This document shows, piece by piece, positions 10,590 through 22,516 of a stretch of 64,000 nucleotides of DNA. Position 1 is the stretch's first letter, and every line of letters begins with the position of its first letter. The notes under the pieces were generated by a model, which was given only the letters and a program-made list of their open reading frames with translations, did not search any database and was not told the DNA's origin. Source of the DNA: Agriotes lineatus (lineage: Eukaryota; Arthropoda; Insecta; Coleoptera; Elateridae); NCBI GenBank assembly GCA_940337035.1, contig OW679197.1, forward strand, positions 39,810,466 through 39,874,465, written 5' to 3'. A program made the position numbers and the translations under genes.

Positions 10590-10735
10590 ATCGTAGATAA
10601 AATATTGTACGATACACATGCGTAAAGCATGTTTAGTCACTCGCGTTTTAACTCTACCCCACTCGTGCCTAAAGAGTAGCTTTACGCACTTGTATCGTAA
10701 ATAACTATTATAATACTCTTCGCTCGCTTAAAAAA
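10590..10735. repeat. Short foldback element
   Basis: Arms around TACGATACACATGCGTAAAGC (10608-10628) and its imperfect reverse complement GCTTTACGCACTTGTATCGTA (10679-10699), with a second paired block CACTCG/CGAGTG towards the centre. Architecture resembles the elements at 218-334 and 35140-35286. Confidence 0.6.
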
Positions 10736-11013
10736 TACACGGGATTATTTATTTATGAATGAAAATGGAGTATTGCTATTAAAAAAAGTTGACTGACTTC
10801 TAATGTGCGTTTGTTACTCAATTCTTAGAAGTAAAAAAGACTATTACTTGACTTATTTGGGAAAGGAATTTTCTATTTGAAAGGTTTTTCTTCTTAAGTT
10901 TTTTTCCCAAAAAGGTTCGAACAATTTATGAAGAAAATTATTGGATTTAACACGTATGTCCTGTTGTTTCATTCTCGCATAAAAAAGAAATATTGAAATA
11001 ACATTTGGTAATA

Positions 11014-11045
11014 CCATCGCTTCGTTTATTATAACGAAGCGATGG
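11014..11045. repeat. Perfect 13-bp stem hairpin
   Basis: CCATCGCTTCGTT, six loop bases, then AACGAAGCGATGG. Function unknown. The flanking 11050-13900 region is AT-rich and holds nothing else I can defend. Confidence 0.6.
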
Positions 11046-13949
11046 ACTACAAGCCGAAGGCTTGGAAACCATCATAATGGAAATACAACATAAATGATTG
11101 GACGCAAAATGATGACAATGGGTGCAACAAAATGATTCGAAAATGTGCGTTGTGAAATGAAAAATATGTCTCTCTTTAACCAAAATGCTTACTTACTGTA
11201 ACCATAAGAAGCAAAGAAAGTAAATATTTGAATTTTTTTAAAAATATGTACATTATTACGCTTAGCAGTTGTAAAAAACTTGATCTATTTATTATGGTTT
11301 TCGTATTTTGAAAAAATAACCTATACATGAAGTTTTGTTGTAGTAACAATTAATTGTATTCAATGTTTTATTTGCAGCCTATACAAGAAGTATGTAGCAA
11401 CATTTCACATGAATTTGTATTTATTTGCATATTCAGTTCTTTAAAACATCATCTTCAAGGCTATTTATAAGAAACCCAGTTGTGTATATAATTATAAAAA
11501 ATTACGGACTTACTGTTGAACATAACAATTTATGTGGGCTGAATCAGCACACTTCTTAAAATAAACAATGTAATTACTTTTCTTTCACGATTTTAACGTA
11601 ATTTGGTAGTCTATACAAAATCTCTCGTTTTGTTGTAAGGCTGGTTGCTGAAAGGCTTCTATCACATTTTTTATAGACAAAGATTACATATAATTATTTC
11701 AATACCCACTGAAGAATAATTATCAGGCATTTTAAAAGCACCCAATAAAATTTAAATAAAAACATCTCTTTTAAGTTAACATTTGTCTTGGGCAAATTAC
11801 AATAAATTAATTTCTTCCAAAATAAGCGCTGACATTTTCTTCGTTTATGGAAACTACAGATGTCAAGCATCCACAGCTGTAAAGTGAAAGGCGCCGAAAA
11901 GTCTATCGTTTCAGCATGAGCACCAAAAAAAGACGCGCAGGACTTTTACTTCACACCTGACTTTCAGATCCGTTTGTAAACAACCTTTCAGATGTTTGCG
12001 GAAAATGCTTTGTTAGCAGTTTCGCAAGATCAATCGCCAATAGCGTCGAGTAACTTAAAATAGGGTTTATATACATAAAGAGATGGAAAATGATATATTA
12101 AGTCGCTGAAATAGCTTTTCGCTAACATGAAAAATAGAGAAAATGTGCAGAGTAATTGACTATTACTTATTGCAAATTGCCATACTGCCTCAATTAGCTG
12201 CTTGAACATCGCCAAGTACGTTAAATCATAAAAGCTGCCAATTCTTCCCAAATAACTAAATTTAATCTAATGCATTAGTTACACTTCTCGTATATACGAG
12301 CCCAAAGACATATATATTCGTACTGTGCATAATGTTATACCTACTGAAGTGTTCGTTATTCGAACATATTAAGATTCCCTTCTATTATTAAAAAATTATA
12401 GTCTTTACTCTTGTAATACGTTGTATTTATACCAAGAAAGCGTATACTGTTTATTTAAAACTTGTTTCGTTTAATGGGATAACACGTTTAAAGTGAAGGA
12501 AGTGTGTAACAGATAATTTTGTACCTGAACTTCTTACAACATGTCGAAACGAATTCAAGCTGATGTTGCTTCTAAAGGGGACGTAACACGATCTGTAATT
12601 TCGGAAATATTTTGCTTTATAAAATTACAGTTAGAATTCATATGTGTTATATATCTAAATATTTACGATATTAAAACATACTATTAGTTTCTGGTACTAT
12701 ACTAGTCCTATATGTAATGGGTTTTTAAGCCGATATAGAAAATAACCTGTTTTTGTCTTAAAGATTTACTTTCCTACTTATTAAAATCGAACCGCGGTAC
12801 GAATACATATGTTTGGGCTCGACTATAATTTTTCTTAGATATTTCAGTTAGGTGACGAACAACTGTTAGAGCATGACGATGACTCTTTACCAGTCAAACT
12901 ATATTCGGGATATTTAAATTACTGAACAACCCTCGTAAATTCGCCTGAAAAATATATTCGATGCAATTTTTTTTAATGTTAGCTCGTTTTACTTTCTTCA
13001 AATAATAATTGTAGTATTTTTAATCCGTTGTGCTTAAAGGGGACGCTCAGAGATATTTTATAGAATTTTAATTGTGTCATCGGTTGCCTGTATTTATGCT
13101 ATAATTTTTTGCATTTGGTCGTAAAAGTCAAATATACTGATTTAAAATACATTACGCTTGTGCCAAAATATAATTTATGTCGAAAGACGTTATAGACACC
13201 AAATATCGTTACAGTTAATGTCATCATATTTTCTTAATATAATTTGTTGATAGCTCCAGGGCATAAATATAACAAAATCGAAGAGTAGATCTTATAACTG
13301 ATAACATTAACAATTACTGAAATTGACATAGGCGGAAAGCTAGAATCTTTTGCAGCGTCATAAAGCTACTCATAGGGTGAAGAATATACCTACGATGAAG
13401 GATGAAGAAGAAGAAAAAATAAATAAATATTGTTTAACCGTAGTAATAGTATCAGCTAGTGTTATTTTTCCAATTATTTTATATAGAGTGATTCCAAATT
13501 CCACCAGTCTTCAACAGCCTGTTCAAGAATTTTTATAAAAACAAATTGTTATACAGAGTGATGTTAAAAAAATCTTTTGCAAACTTCAGTATTTTCGAAA
13601 GCACTTCGCCTATCAATTTGCATCTGTGTTTTTAATGTATGCTGGTAATTGTCCTCAACTATTTAAATATTCTAAGCATTTACGGAATGTAAAAAGTAGA
13701 ATGCAATTTGTAAGTAGCAGCCATGTATGTAATTCTTAATTAGAATAAGAATTTTTATTGGCTATACACGCTCCTGATGTGCCCCTTTATTATCTACGAA
13801 AGTGTCGTTATCATCAGACAAGTAAACCGGAAATATCAAGTGAAATATTACCTAATTTTTACCATAAATCGGGAAAATTCAGAGGGAAATCGCCGTCCTC
13901 GGAAAATACGAGTATGATGAAATTTTAAGAATATAAGGCAATATTTGAA

Positions 13950-14610
13950 ATGAAGGTAGAGTGAATTCCGCCAAATTAAGCAATTAATGAATGCAAACTA
14001 CAGATGTAAGTTTCTGTACGTATAGCAAGGAAACTGCTTTTGAATTTCGGATTCGGGGAATGTCGAACACGAAAAAAAAACATTGCTTTCCGAAAAACAA
14101 AGAAGAATCCGATTACTTTCGGCAAGAGAACGCTATACCTCGAGTCCGGAAGAAAGGGAAAAGGTACCTTATAGGTATACTCATATGTAGGATGATTTTC
14201 ATCTGAACAGCTTTATTCCACAATAAAACATCTATGACCCTGCCCTGAGAAATCGAACGGTTGTTTCTGAAATTACCGGTAAATATCTCCAGGTTTTGGA
14301 CAATTACGTTCTGCTATGTGCACTATTTGCATAAAAATTTATTTTTTAAGATGACAATGCTGCTTGCCATAGAACAATGATACTACCATACCAATAACGT
14401 CAAGAAATTGGGTTGCCACCTTAAATTTCCATATTAATCCAATCGAGAACTTATGGAGTAGTTATTTAACATTATATCCGAGAAGAAACAGTCAGGAAGT
14501 CTGATCTAACAGAAGGTCTCATTGGCTTTGCTGCTTTTCCGAAGCGAAATTGAATAAACTGCCGCATTCTCTACCAAAGAGGTGTAAATTATTATTAATA
14601 AAATATGAGG
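13950..14610 (+). pseudogene. Tc1-like transposase C-terminal remnant
   Basis: Ordered but frame-broken matches to the Tc1 catalytic domain: VSEITGKYLQVLDNYV (near 14265), DDNAACHRT with the second catalytic Asp (about 14350-14376), INPIENLWSS with the third acidic residue Glu (14433-14462), and NKLPHSLPKRCK near the C-terminus (about 14552-14587). The number of bases between Asp and Glu is close to the DD34E spacing but not a multiple of three, so there is an indel. The 71-residue open frame at 13991-14206 may be the decayed piece between the DNA-binding and catalytic parts. No convincing TIRs seen. Dead element. Confidence 0.7.
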
Positions 14611-14619
14611 GTTGGGCTA

Positions 14620-16160
14620 TTAAGTATCAGTACATGCATTTGAAATAAGAATTATTGTTGATACACCTTAAAAGTTTAACATTTTGAATGTTCTATAGTT
14701 GTTCTTTAATTAAACTAAAATAACGTCTGCTACTTATATTGATGAGTAGTTAAATAAAATATATAAATTAGCTTCCAAAATCTATTTTATACCAAAATTA
14801 CGCACTATTGGGAAGTGATGCAATATTTTCTTAACATCACTGTAGATGCTTCATAAGAAAGCTGTGGATGTTAAGTGTATTTTATGGCCTTGAGCTTTGG
14901 TATAGTTAACTAGAATTAATAATCATTTCTAGTACAAAAAAAATTGGTGCACGCTTCTAGCTCACCAAATGAACTTTAGACATTACTATTTGGTTTAGCT
15001 AACTTTCAAAAAGGGCCAGCTGTAATTGGTATTTATGTAAATAACGTTTTCCTCTATGAAAGCTACGAAAGGAAAACTAAACAATACTACTTAAATGCTT
15101 CTGATGAAACGTGAGCGTGTAGTAGCAATACTTCAGGTATTTCAGACGATAACTGAGCAACAACCATGTAAATGTAATTTCTTTCTAAACCCAAGGAATT
15201 TAATTTTAATCTGTTTTAAAATCATGACTATTCAGTTACTATGAGTTTTATAAATTTAATTACTATTAATGATGTTCGATGTAATTTCAATTCAGAGGAC
15301 TTTGCACCTCCTACCTGCTGTAATATTGCTCTATCCCTTAGCGTCCGTACTCCGCCTACTTTTCTTAAATTTCTGTTTTTGCGGACATTCCTATGATAGC
15401 TAAGTACCTACATGCTACGCTTCGGTGCGAAACAGATGTAACAATCGATTATTTCCTGTATTGTAATTCAAAAATTCTCGTTCTGATCCACACAATTTGC
15501 TAATTTTTCATTTATATGTCGTTTAATAACCATAATAATAATTTTGAAATGTTCAGTTTTACCCCATTTCTATTTTGTATCTTTTCTATTAGAGATAATT
15601 CATTCGCCAGCAGTTTCTGAGCAATTCTATTAAGCCCCGTAATAATAATACTCCTACTATTCTTATGGCTCTCGTTGATTATATAGTATGTGATTAGATA
15701 ATAATTAGTGCCAACAAGTGTATGAAACTATAGAACTAAAATTAGAAGGAAACAAAAACACGTATACTGTTTAGGATTCAACTTGCCGACTTTTTTTGAA
15801 AAAAAGTCCATATTGTGTATACATTTTTATTAACAGGAAGCTGTGATGTCCTGAAAGCCCATAGTCTGTTGAAAATGGCAACAACTTCAAAAGTGATAAG
15901 AAGACATTTTTATTGACAAACTACAAATTTCAAATTCCCCGATCCTCACGAAAACTTTGATCAAAGTATTCAACAAAGAGTATTCAAAATCTTTCATCTC
16001 TAATAGCACTACATTAGCAAATTTTCATTGTATGTATGTATATATGCATTATTTTTTGTTATTTCTCAAACTACCTATAACCAGAGCATCAGCCGAAAGT
16101 TCTTCTTGATGGGGCAATCTCGTTTGAAGGGTTTGTCCTTAATAATCACTAAAAAATATA
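14620..16160. other. Gene-free AT-rich stretch
   Basis: No coding motif, no clear repeat. Only a local palindrome around 15790-15807 (ACTTTTTTTGAAAAAAAGT). Confidence 0.5.
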
Positions 16161-16164
16161 TTTT

Positions 16165-16745
16165 GATACTTCGCTCGCCTAAAACACGAAGGAAGTATTG
16201 GAATTGCGGAAAAATTACCTTCCGAGATTTCTTCAGATCTTCACGTTTCAGGGTCCCTAGATGAAAAACAGGTTTTCTCAATTTCGTCTATCTGTCTATT
16301 TGTCTGCCTGTTGCCGGTATTTTGCATACTGATTATATGCCTTCATGGCACGAAACTGGAAACATTTCGGTATTTATGTTTATTTTTGCTTTAACTTAGA
16401 AATAGATGCAAGTAATAATTTGTATACAGTTGACGCCTTACACATGACGAAAATGGGACTCAACAGAAACAGGGTAAATGTAAAAAGTGTAAAAAAGGGG
16501 CAACAATAAGTGCATTGTGTTTAATATAGCCGCGCATCACACAGATGCTAGAGATATTATCGCATGGGTCAGTGAAACCCACGGGTAGAACTGAAATCAC
16601 ATTCGCAGGCGCTGTAGTTCGAATTCCACCACCGGTAATATTTTTCTTATTTGAAAATTGATGTGAATCGCATTAGCAAGTGTTTCCTTTTATTGTTTCA
16701 GTATTATTTCCGCTATTTTTGCAACATCCTGTATACATGAAGATT
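16165..16745 (+). repeat. Dispersed repeat family A, copy 1
   Basis: Shares several blocks, in the same order and strand, with 24050-24330 plus 24755-25070: ATTACCTTCCGAGATTTCTT, TTCAGATCTTCACGTTTCAG, TGATTATATGCCTTCATGGC, TTTTTGCTTTAACTTAGAA, and TTAGCAAGTGTTTCCTTTTA. Part near 16610-16630 (GTAGTTCGAATTCC) looks like a tRNA B box. No protein recognised. Its size and order suggest an old non-autonomous element. Confidence 0.65.
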
Positions 16746-16990
16746 TTCTTCAGCATCAATTTAAAATCAATCCCGATAAATCAGCAGTATTATTGTTTGG
16801 TAATAAATATGTGTAGCTACATATCTCCTCTATTGAACATTTATATTAATAACGTAAGAATTTCAATCATTGCCAACGCTAAGAGTTTGGGTTTGTTACT
16901 TGAAAATACATTTCGCTATCGTGAACAGATTTCCAAATATATTTGTCAAGGTTACCAACATTTAAAACAACTTTATCTTCACACATCATA
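16735..16990 (+). mobile_element. Jockey/CR1-type LINE reverse transcriptase fragment
   Basis: Translates to FKINPDKSAVLLFGNKYV, then NNVRISIIANAKSLGLLLEN, TFRYREQISKYICQGYQHLK: the palm/thumb part of a Jockey or CR1 type reverse transcriptase (motif LNxxKS...FG, then NLGLxxD). The N-terminal palm and YADD are missing, and there is a frame break near 16810. A fragment only. Confidence 0.6.
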
Positions 16991-16994
16991 GTTG

Positions 16995-17620
16995 ATTTCC
17001 TCTTAGAATGACTTTTTCTTTCGTCTTCACTTTCTTCATTTTGGTGTAATGTTTTAGTTAATAATTTCGTATAATGGTTCTTCCGCAATTGTAATATGTG
17101 TGTTTCTCTTCTCAGTATTTTCTTATTTTTATTTTTATAAAATATTGGATTCAGTTGATATCTTTTTCTTTCTCTTTTCAGTCTTTGATAAAGGTTTCTT
17201 ATTTTCTTCGTTTACTTGCTGTTGTTTTCAGATAACACTGTTTTAAACCTTTCTCCTTTGTTGCTTGTATGCCTTTCTTGTTTGCGACCTTTCTTCTTTT
17301 CGTATTTCGGGATATTGTTCTTTTTTTTATAGTTTACTTCGTATTCTGAATCAAACCTTTCTCTACTTTTGTTATTTTCCGTATTGCTCGATTTCTTGGG
17401 ACTGGAATTGTTTGTTTTATTTTTATGCAAACTAAACAGTGGCCAGTATCTACATCTCACCCTCTGTAACTTCGAATGCTCTTTATACATTTCGTTTTGT
17501 CTTTTTCAATCACCACATGATTTAGCTGATTTACGCATGGTTCATTTGGTTAATTTTCATACCTTTCTCTTTTGCAATATCTATTAGCAGACAGTTTCAT
17601 TTAATATTTCTAGTTTGTTG
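16995..17620 (-). other. T-rich block with Lys/Asn-rich antisense frame, unrecognised
   Basis: On the minus strand a 92-residue frame (17490-17212) continues through stops into further Lys/Glu/Asn-rich sequence to about 17000. It could be an old antisense LINE ORF1 or just composition bias. I do not recognise a domain. Confidence 0.3.
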
Positions 17621-17624
17621 TATC

Positions 17625-18370
17625 TATCTATAGTCTAAAATTTTTTTATTGTCCAATCATCAGTGTCTTTTGTGGGCGATACAATAACGTTTACATTATA
17701 GGTTCATATATGGAATTTGGCAAAATGAATGTAAGAAAGCACTGCAAGGTGTTAGTAGCTCTCTGCTTTAACAAAAAGTTAAACCATGAAATTTTACATG
17801 TAACTTTCTTCAGCGCTGAGACGTGGCTTAACTATTCAATTTAAATTATTGTGTCCATGGATAGAGCACAGTAGCAGATTAAATTGAGAAAAATTGAATT
17901 TTCCAATAGCACGGGAGAAAATTTATTTTAATAAAAATTTTTTAGAACGACAAATTATAATAACCTGTTAAATTTCATGTATGTAGTATTAAATGATTAT
18001 ACGCTTTAGTCTTCATATATCCGTAGCTATTTTAACTGCTAATTACTCTATTAAAGTGTTCCTGTAAAATCTTGAATAACCCTGTGTAGTAGAATATTGG
18101 GGGCCAGGATCTCCGGGCGAATTTAAAAAATGAAAATTATACAATTTATTATTTCTGTACAACTTTTCGCTTCTACTGCTTCTTCTTATTACAAATAAAT
18201 ATTTGCTAAAAATTCGATACCTATAATACGGACCAGCCTTGCGTAACAATTTGGAAACCAAAAGGCGTGCGAATATTCTATAGTTCGACATCCTGGTTTT
18301 TGGGCCAAAAAATATAAACAAAATCGGAGGTGATTGTACGTACCTGTAATTCTGACTAATCAAGGTTAAA
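17625..18370. other. Gene-free AT-rich stretch
   Basis: Nothing recognised on either strand. Confidence 0.5.
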
Positions 18371-18469
18371 GGATCATTTCTACATTGAATCGCGCCTTGC
18401 TCTCAAATGATTGCAAAATAGCAAAATATAAACAAATTCAAATATCCGGTGTATTTCGCGGATATTTCC

Positions 18470-19050
18470 CAATTTTCAGGCAAATATTTCCCCGTGTTTT
18501 GCAAGAAGCGCGACGTAAGCGTGCGCGTAGAGCCATAGTCAAAATAAAAATAATTTACTTCCCGAAGTCCAATACCCGAGAACATAAGAACGGGTTAATA
18601 ATAACTCGGGGGGCCGTAGTTCCAAATACGGTTCAATCTCGAGTTACAGCGACGTCCAAATGCAGAATATACCTTTAGTGAGCGGAGAGAGGGCGTCGAG
18701 ACGGCTATTTCCGACGCCGCGCGCCTTCTACGGAAAACGTGCTAGTCAGCGGCATCTCGCGTCGCGGCGCACCTCTCAAATATGCAGACTTTTTGGAAGA
18801 ATTAATTCCCGGACGCTCGTGTACTCGCATTTTTATGAATAACACACAATTTGGGGAAATATAGTGATTTAGTAATTTCGAAAATTCGGGATGAAGCTTG
18901 GTGACCCAGTTACGGCAGACGCTGCGTGTGACTCAGCCATGTAGACAAACTTTTTCGAGTTTTCCTCCCGAAGAGCTGTGATTTTTGTTAAGTTTTAGTT
19001 AGTGATAATTCCAATTTCGCCGTGGCTGTGATAATTTTACACGTCATCAG
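18470..19050 (+). promoter_or_regulatory. CpG-rich block, possible promoter or untranslated first exon
   Basis: Between 18500 and 18830 CpG is dense and GC content is far above the surroundings, with a hairpin GGCGTCG...CGACGCC at 18688-18714. Downstream, AGAGTAAGT at 19047-19055 fits a splice donor on the plus strand. Together this would suit a promoter with a noncoding first exon, but no initiator, TATA or coding exon could be tied to it. It could equally be the LTR or 5' UTR of a retroelement. Confidence 0.3.
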
Positions 19051-19859
19051 AGTAAGTACCGACTAGGTGGTTTGTTTTGGATTTGTTTGGCAGATTGTAG
19101 GTTCTAAAAAGTTGTTTGCGAAAAGTAAAAATATTATATAAACAAACATTATTAAACAAAGTATACATTTTTAAGCTAAAAGCGAAAAAACAGTGTCCAA
19201 TTTCAAATTTTAACAAGGTACTCTCCCGTATACTACAAGCGCCAAGTTTTAATACCTGACTCATGCCAAAGTTATGGAGGCTTGTATGAATGGCGTAAGA
19301 GTAAGCTCATTCAAGATCAATAATTTTTCAGAAATTTGTAAAAATTTTAAATCAGACTTAAATTGAACTCAATATTTTTAAATGTTTGGCTTGAAGATGG
19401 CCTTGCTTTTTATCTCTTGCAGCTTCTACGTTTTCATATTTGGGATATTGCATATTGTGGCCAGATCGAGCTTTTGAGAATTTTAACACAGATATAATAC
19501 TGTTTTTGCGTTTCTGCTTTGTGAGCCAAACACACTTTGTTTCATGCTGAATATTTTTCAAAATTTCAAAAGTAATGTATTCAAGTAATATAAGCAAATA
19601 CATAAAATGAACATAAAAGAGAAAATTAATTGTATTTGCAATACAACACGAAGCGCAATAACAATAATAATAGTATAAACCGTGTTATGTATACTCTTAT
19701 GTCACTTTTTAATTTATTGAAATTTCTTTTTCCATTCTCATTTTAAATTGAATATTAATTTAGTTGATTATAGAGATTCAAATATTTTCATGAGTGTTTA
19801 AACAATACCTGTGGTTAATATTCCCAGTTTCTCACGAAAAGTATTAGTGCAACAAATAA

Positions 19860-20150
19860 TTGTATATTGTACAACTAGTAATGACAGTCATACGTTTTTC
19901 ACGAATTTGCAGTTTCATTAATGAGGGCGATATCCGAGTTTATTAGGCAATTTTTTTGCGTAATGATCTCTTATAACTCGAAATTTGGTCGCAAAAGGAC
20001 TTCTGAATTTACAACTGTCAAATTTACAATTCACAATTTCAATTTCAAAAAAAGCCTTAGCTTCTTTATGATTGTTCGTTAAAAAAAGTGGTACTTTCTT
20101 CACGATTTTTCGTTCAAAAAGACGTCTTTAATGATCATAATCCAAAAAAG
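19860..20150 (+). repeat. Dispersed repeat family B, copy 1
   Basis: Matches the reverse complement of 60130-60390 over several blocks: TATATTGTACAACTAGT, AAATTTGGTCGCAAAAGGA, ACAATTCACAATTTCAAT and TTCTTCACGATTTTTCGTT. No coding content is convincing. Confidence 0.7.
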
Positions 20151-20159
20151 ATTTTAAGC

Positions 20160-20853
20160 TGTTTTTACCGCAGTTGCAGTTACTAACTTTTAAATGTAGA
20201 AAAAACAAGAACTTTAATCATGAATCTAAATATGTTGACATGTTCACAGGATTAAAATGAAATAAACAATGTTTTGAGAAGGAGCTATAAAATAGGTACC
20301 GTTTCGTCCGTAATCACGATAGTACTAATACCAAAAAAGCATTTTCTTTGGTTGTAAACTGCAAAAGAGCAAGTCGTGGCAGAATTGCACAAGAAACTAA
20401 TATAGTGTTATTTAGTCTCAGAACGAAAGATGCGGATTACTACAACAGTTATGTAAAGTAGTGTTTGACTGTGGATTTTTAATTTAAAATGCTTGGGGCA
20501 AAAGTGAAATTAAATCAGGAGACTGTTATATTTGATGCTTTAGCATGATATTAAAGCTTAATACTTTGAAGAAAGTTGAAGATTGAAGTATATTACGGTT
20601 TCTCCTGATCGCTATATAGCCTCGTAAATTGGCATGAAACAAATATAGCGGTATTAGATTATCACTTCCTGAAATAACTTAAGAGCAGGAACTGCTTACT
20701 ACCTCAGTTTTTCTTGTTACCATTATTAACCCTAGAATGGTAACATGGTGTCGCCGTTAACACAATCAATTTCAATTTTGCTGTCTAGTGAGCATTGTCA
20801 GAAGATGATACCTGATATTTCCTGATAGTGGATTATTATTTCGTTTTATTCAG
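20160..20853. other. Gene-free AT-rich stretch
   Basis: Nothing recognised up to the assembly gap. Confidence 0.5.
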
Positions 20854-20876
20854 NNNNNNNNNNNNNNNNNNNNNNN
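20854..20876. other. Assembly gap (23 N)
   Basis: Run of N. Features cannot be followed across it. Confidence 1.
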
Positions 20877-21052
20877 AGTACTATTTTAATGTTGCCTATC
20901 GATTTAATCTATAAATTTGGGTTAAATCCACATTTTTGCATATTTGTGAAACTTATTAAACTTTGTTAAAGTCACATGAACTAATAATTCACTTAATTGT
21001 AGTTCAAATGTACTTCTATACAGGGCAGTGTAGACAGTATTTACAGGGTACA

Positions 21053-21222
21053 TAAATAAAAAAAGTAGAGACACTCATGCCAAATATTGAAACCTGTCTA
21101 GAGTGCCTGGGACAGTGACTTAGTGACCCCCCCCCCCCATGAGCCGATCAAAGTCATTCAAATCATTATTTTGACATAAAAGGAAGCGATAGTGTGAGTG
21201 TCTCTACTTGTTTGATTTATTT
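21053..21222. mobile_element. 170-bp MITE with AAGTAGAGACACTCA termini
   Basis: Left end 21053-21077 and right end 21195-21221 are inverted copies (AGTAGAGACACTCA against TGAGTGTCTCTACT, with AAATAAA outside). The interior carries a C homopolymer at about 21127-21138. Confidence 0.7.
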
Positions 21223-21808
21223 GACTCTTCTGACCCACTTTTCCTTCACCTTTTTCCCTCCAAAGATTCGCCTTATAATTTTTCTTTCCCACACTTGTAT
21301 TTACTCCTGTTTACTTTTATTTATTGTCATGTTTCGCATGCTCTTAATCTAGTTTTAAGCGCGTTTTGATTGTATCACTCGTACTAATAATTATTGTCGC
21401 ATTGTTCGTAGCGCTCAACTGTTCCTCTTGTCCATTGCAGACTTGTTGACATTCCTGCATTTTTATATTTTTTTAGTCTCATTTATTCCTACTTTTTCTA
21501 CAGATTTTATTAGCCTTTGTATTATCGTTACTAGTTTTTTTTTCTTCTTGATATTACTGTTAGATATGCTATGCACTGGTGGCTTTCGTAGTATATTGGT
21601 GCCGTTGGTATTTATGTTACTTTCTCTTGTAAGCTGTTCTAACAATATATTCAAACATGTCTCACAGTGGGTCTCCTTGTCGCACTCTATTACTTACCAG
21701 AAAATAGTTTGTGTTTATATTGTGAATTTGCTCCTAAGTACTTTTCGTATTGGCTACGTTCACTCTTGCTAAATTTACTAATTAGTCAGAAACGTTCAGC
21801 TTTTTCAG

Positions 21809-22233
21809 TATAGTATTCCAACTAAAAATTGGAAAGCTACTTAAAATCCAGTACACCATGAAAAGTGTAAGTCATGTCTAAGTTGGTTTCCTACAATCAG
21901 TAAATAATATTCTAATGTCAATGAGCTTTCAAGTAATGACAGTTCATCTGCAAACTGTACATGTAACTGTTTTGTTAAGGCATTGTAACATTGTGCATGA
22001 TTTAAGTAGGAACTAGTTGAGTATTTAAAACCGTATAGTAGCATAGAAAATATTGAAAAATGTATATGTCTTCCAAACTTCCCAATACATCTGTCAAATT
22101 TGAAGGTTACTGTCGAAGTGTCACTGAATGACAATCAAACAGTAATTTTATGAATTAAATTACGAAGTGACTTACTGTTCTCAATGCTGGCCTGATTTTA
22201 AATAGCTTTCCAATTTCTGGTTGGAATACTATA
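21809..22233. mobile_element. 425-bp MITE with TATAGTATTCCAAC ends
   Basis: The ends 21809-21849 and 22195-22233 are inverted copies (TATAGTATTCCAAC, then AATTGGAAAGCTA). A TA insertion site is likely. The interior is non-coding. It interrupts the antisense LINE. Confidence 0.8.
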
Positions 22234-22516
22234 CCAAATACAGTTGTTCTCTATTTATAGAGTTATCTGCCTGCTAGAAGTCTATTTGTCTTACTTAATG
22301 TATGTATTTCATTTATGACTAGTCGATTACTTCGGAAACCATTTTGATGACCTTTTTACTACTACTCGCCATTATTTTATTCGCCACATCTAACAGTGAT
22401 GCCCCTCTGTAGTTCTGATTTTTTTCTCTACCTTTTTATAGATTGGCCATGTAATCGCTTTTCGCTTTGTTCCATTTTCTAGGCATTTTTACACATCTTT
22501 GGTATCATTTCATATA

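Noticed and set aside
12541..12690. Short frame beginning MSKRIQADVASKGDV
   Set aside because: Only about 50 codons, no splice context or homology recognised.
18385..18678. 97-residue plus frame in the CpG-rich region
   Set aside because: Composition-driven; no domain and both strands are open.
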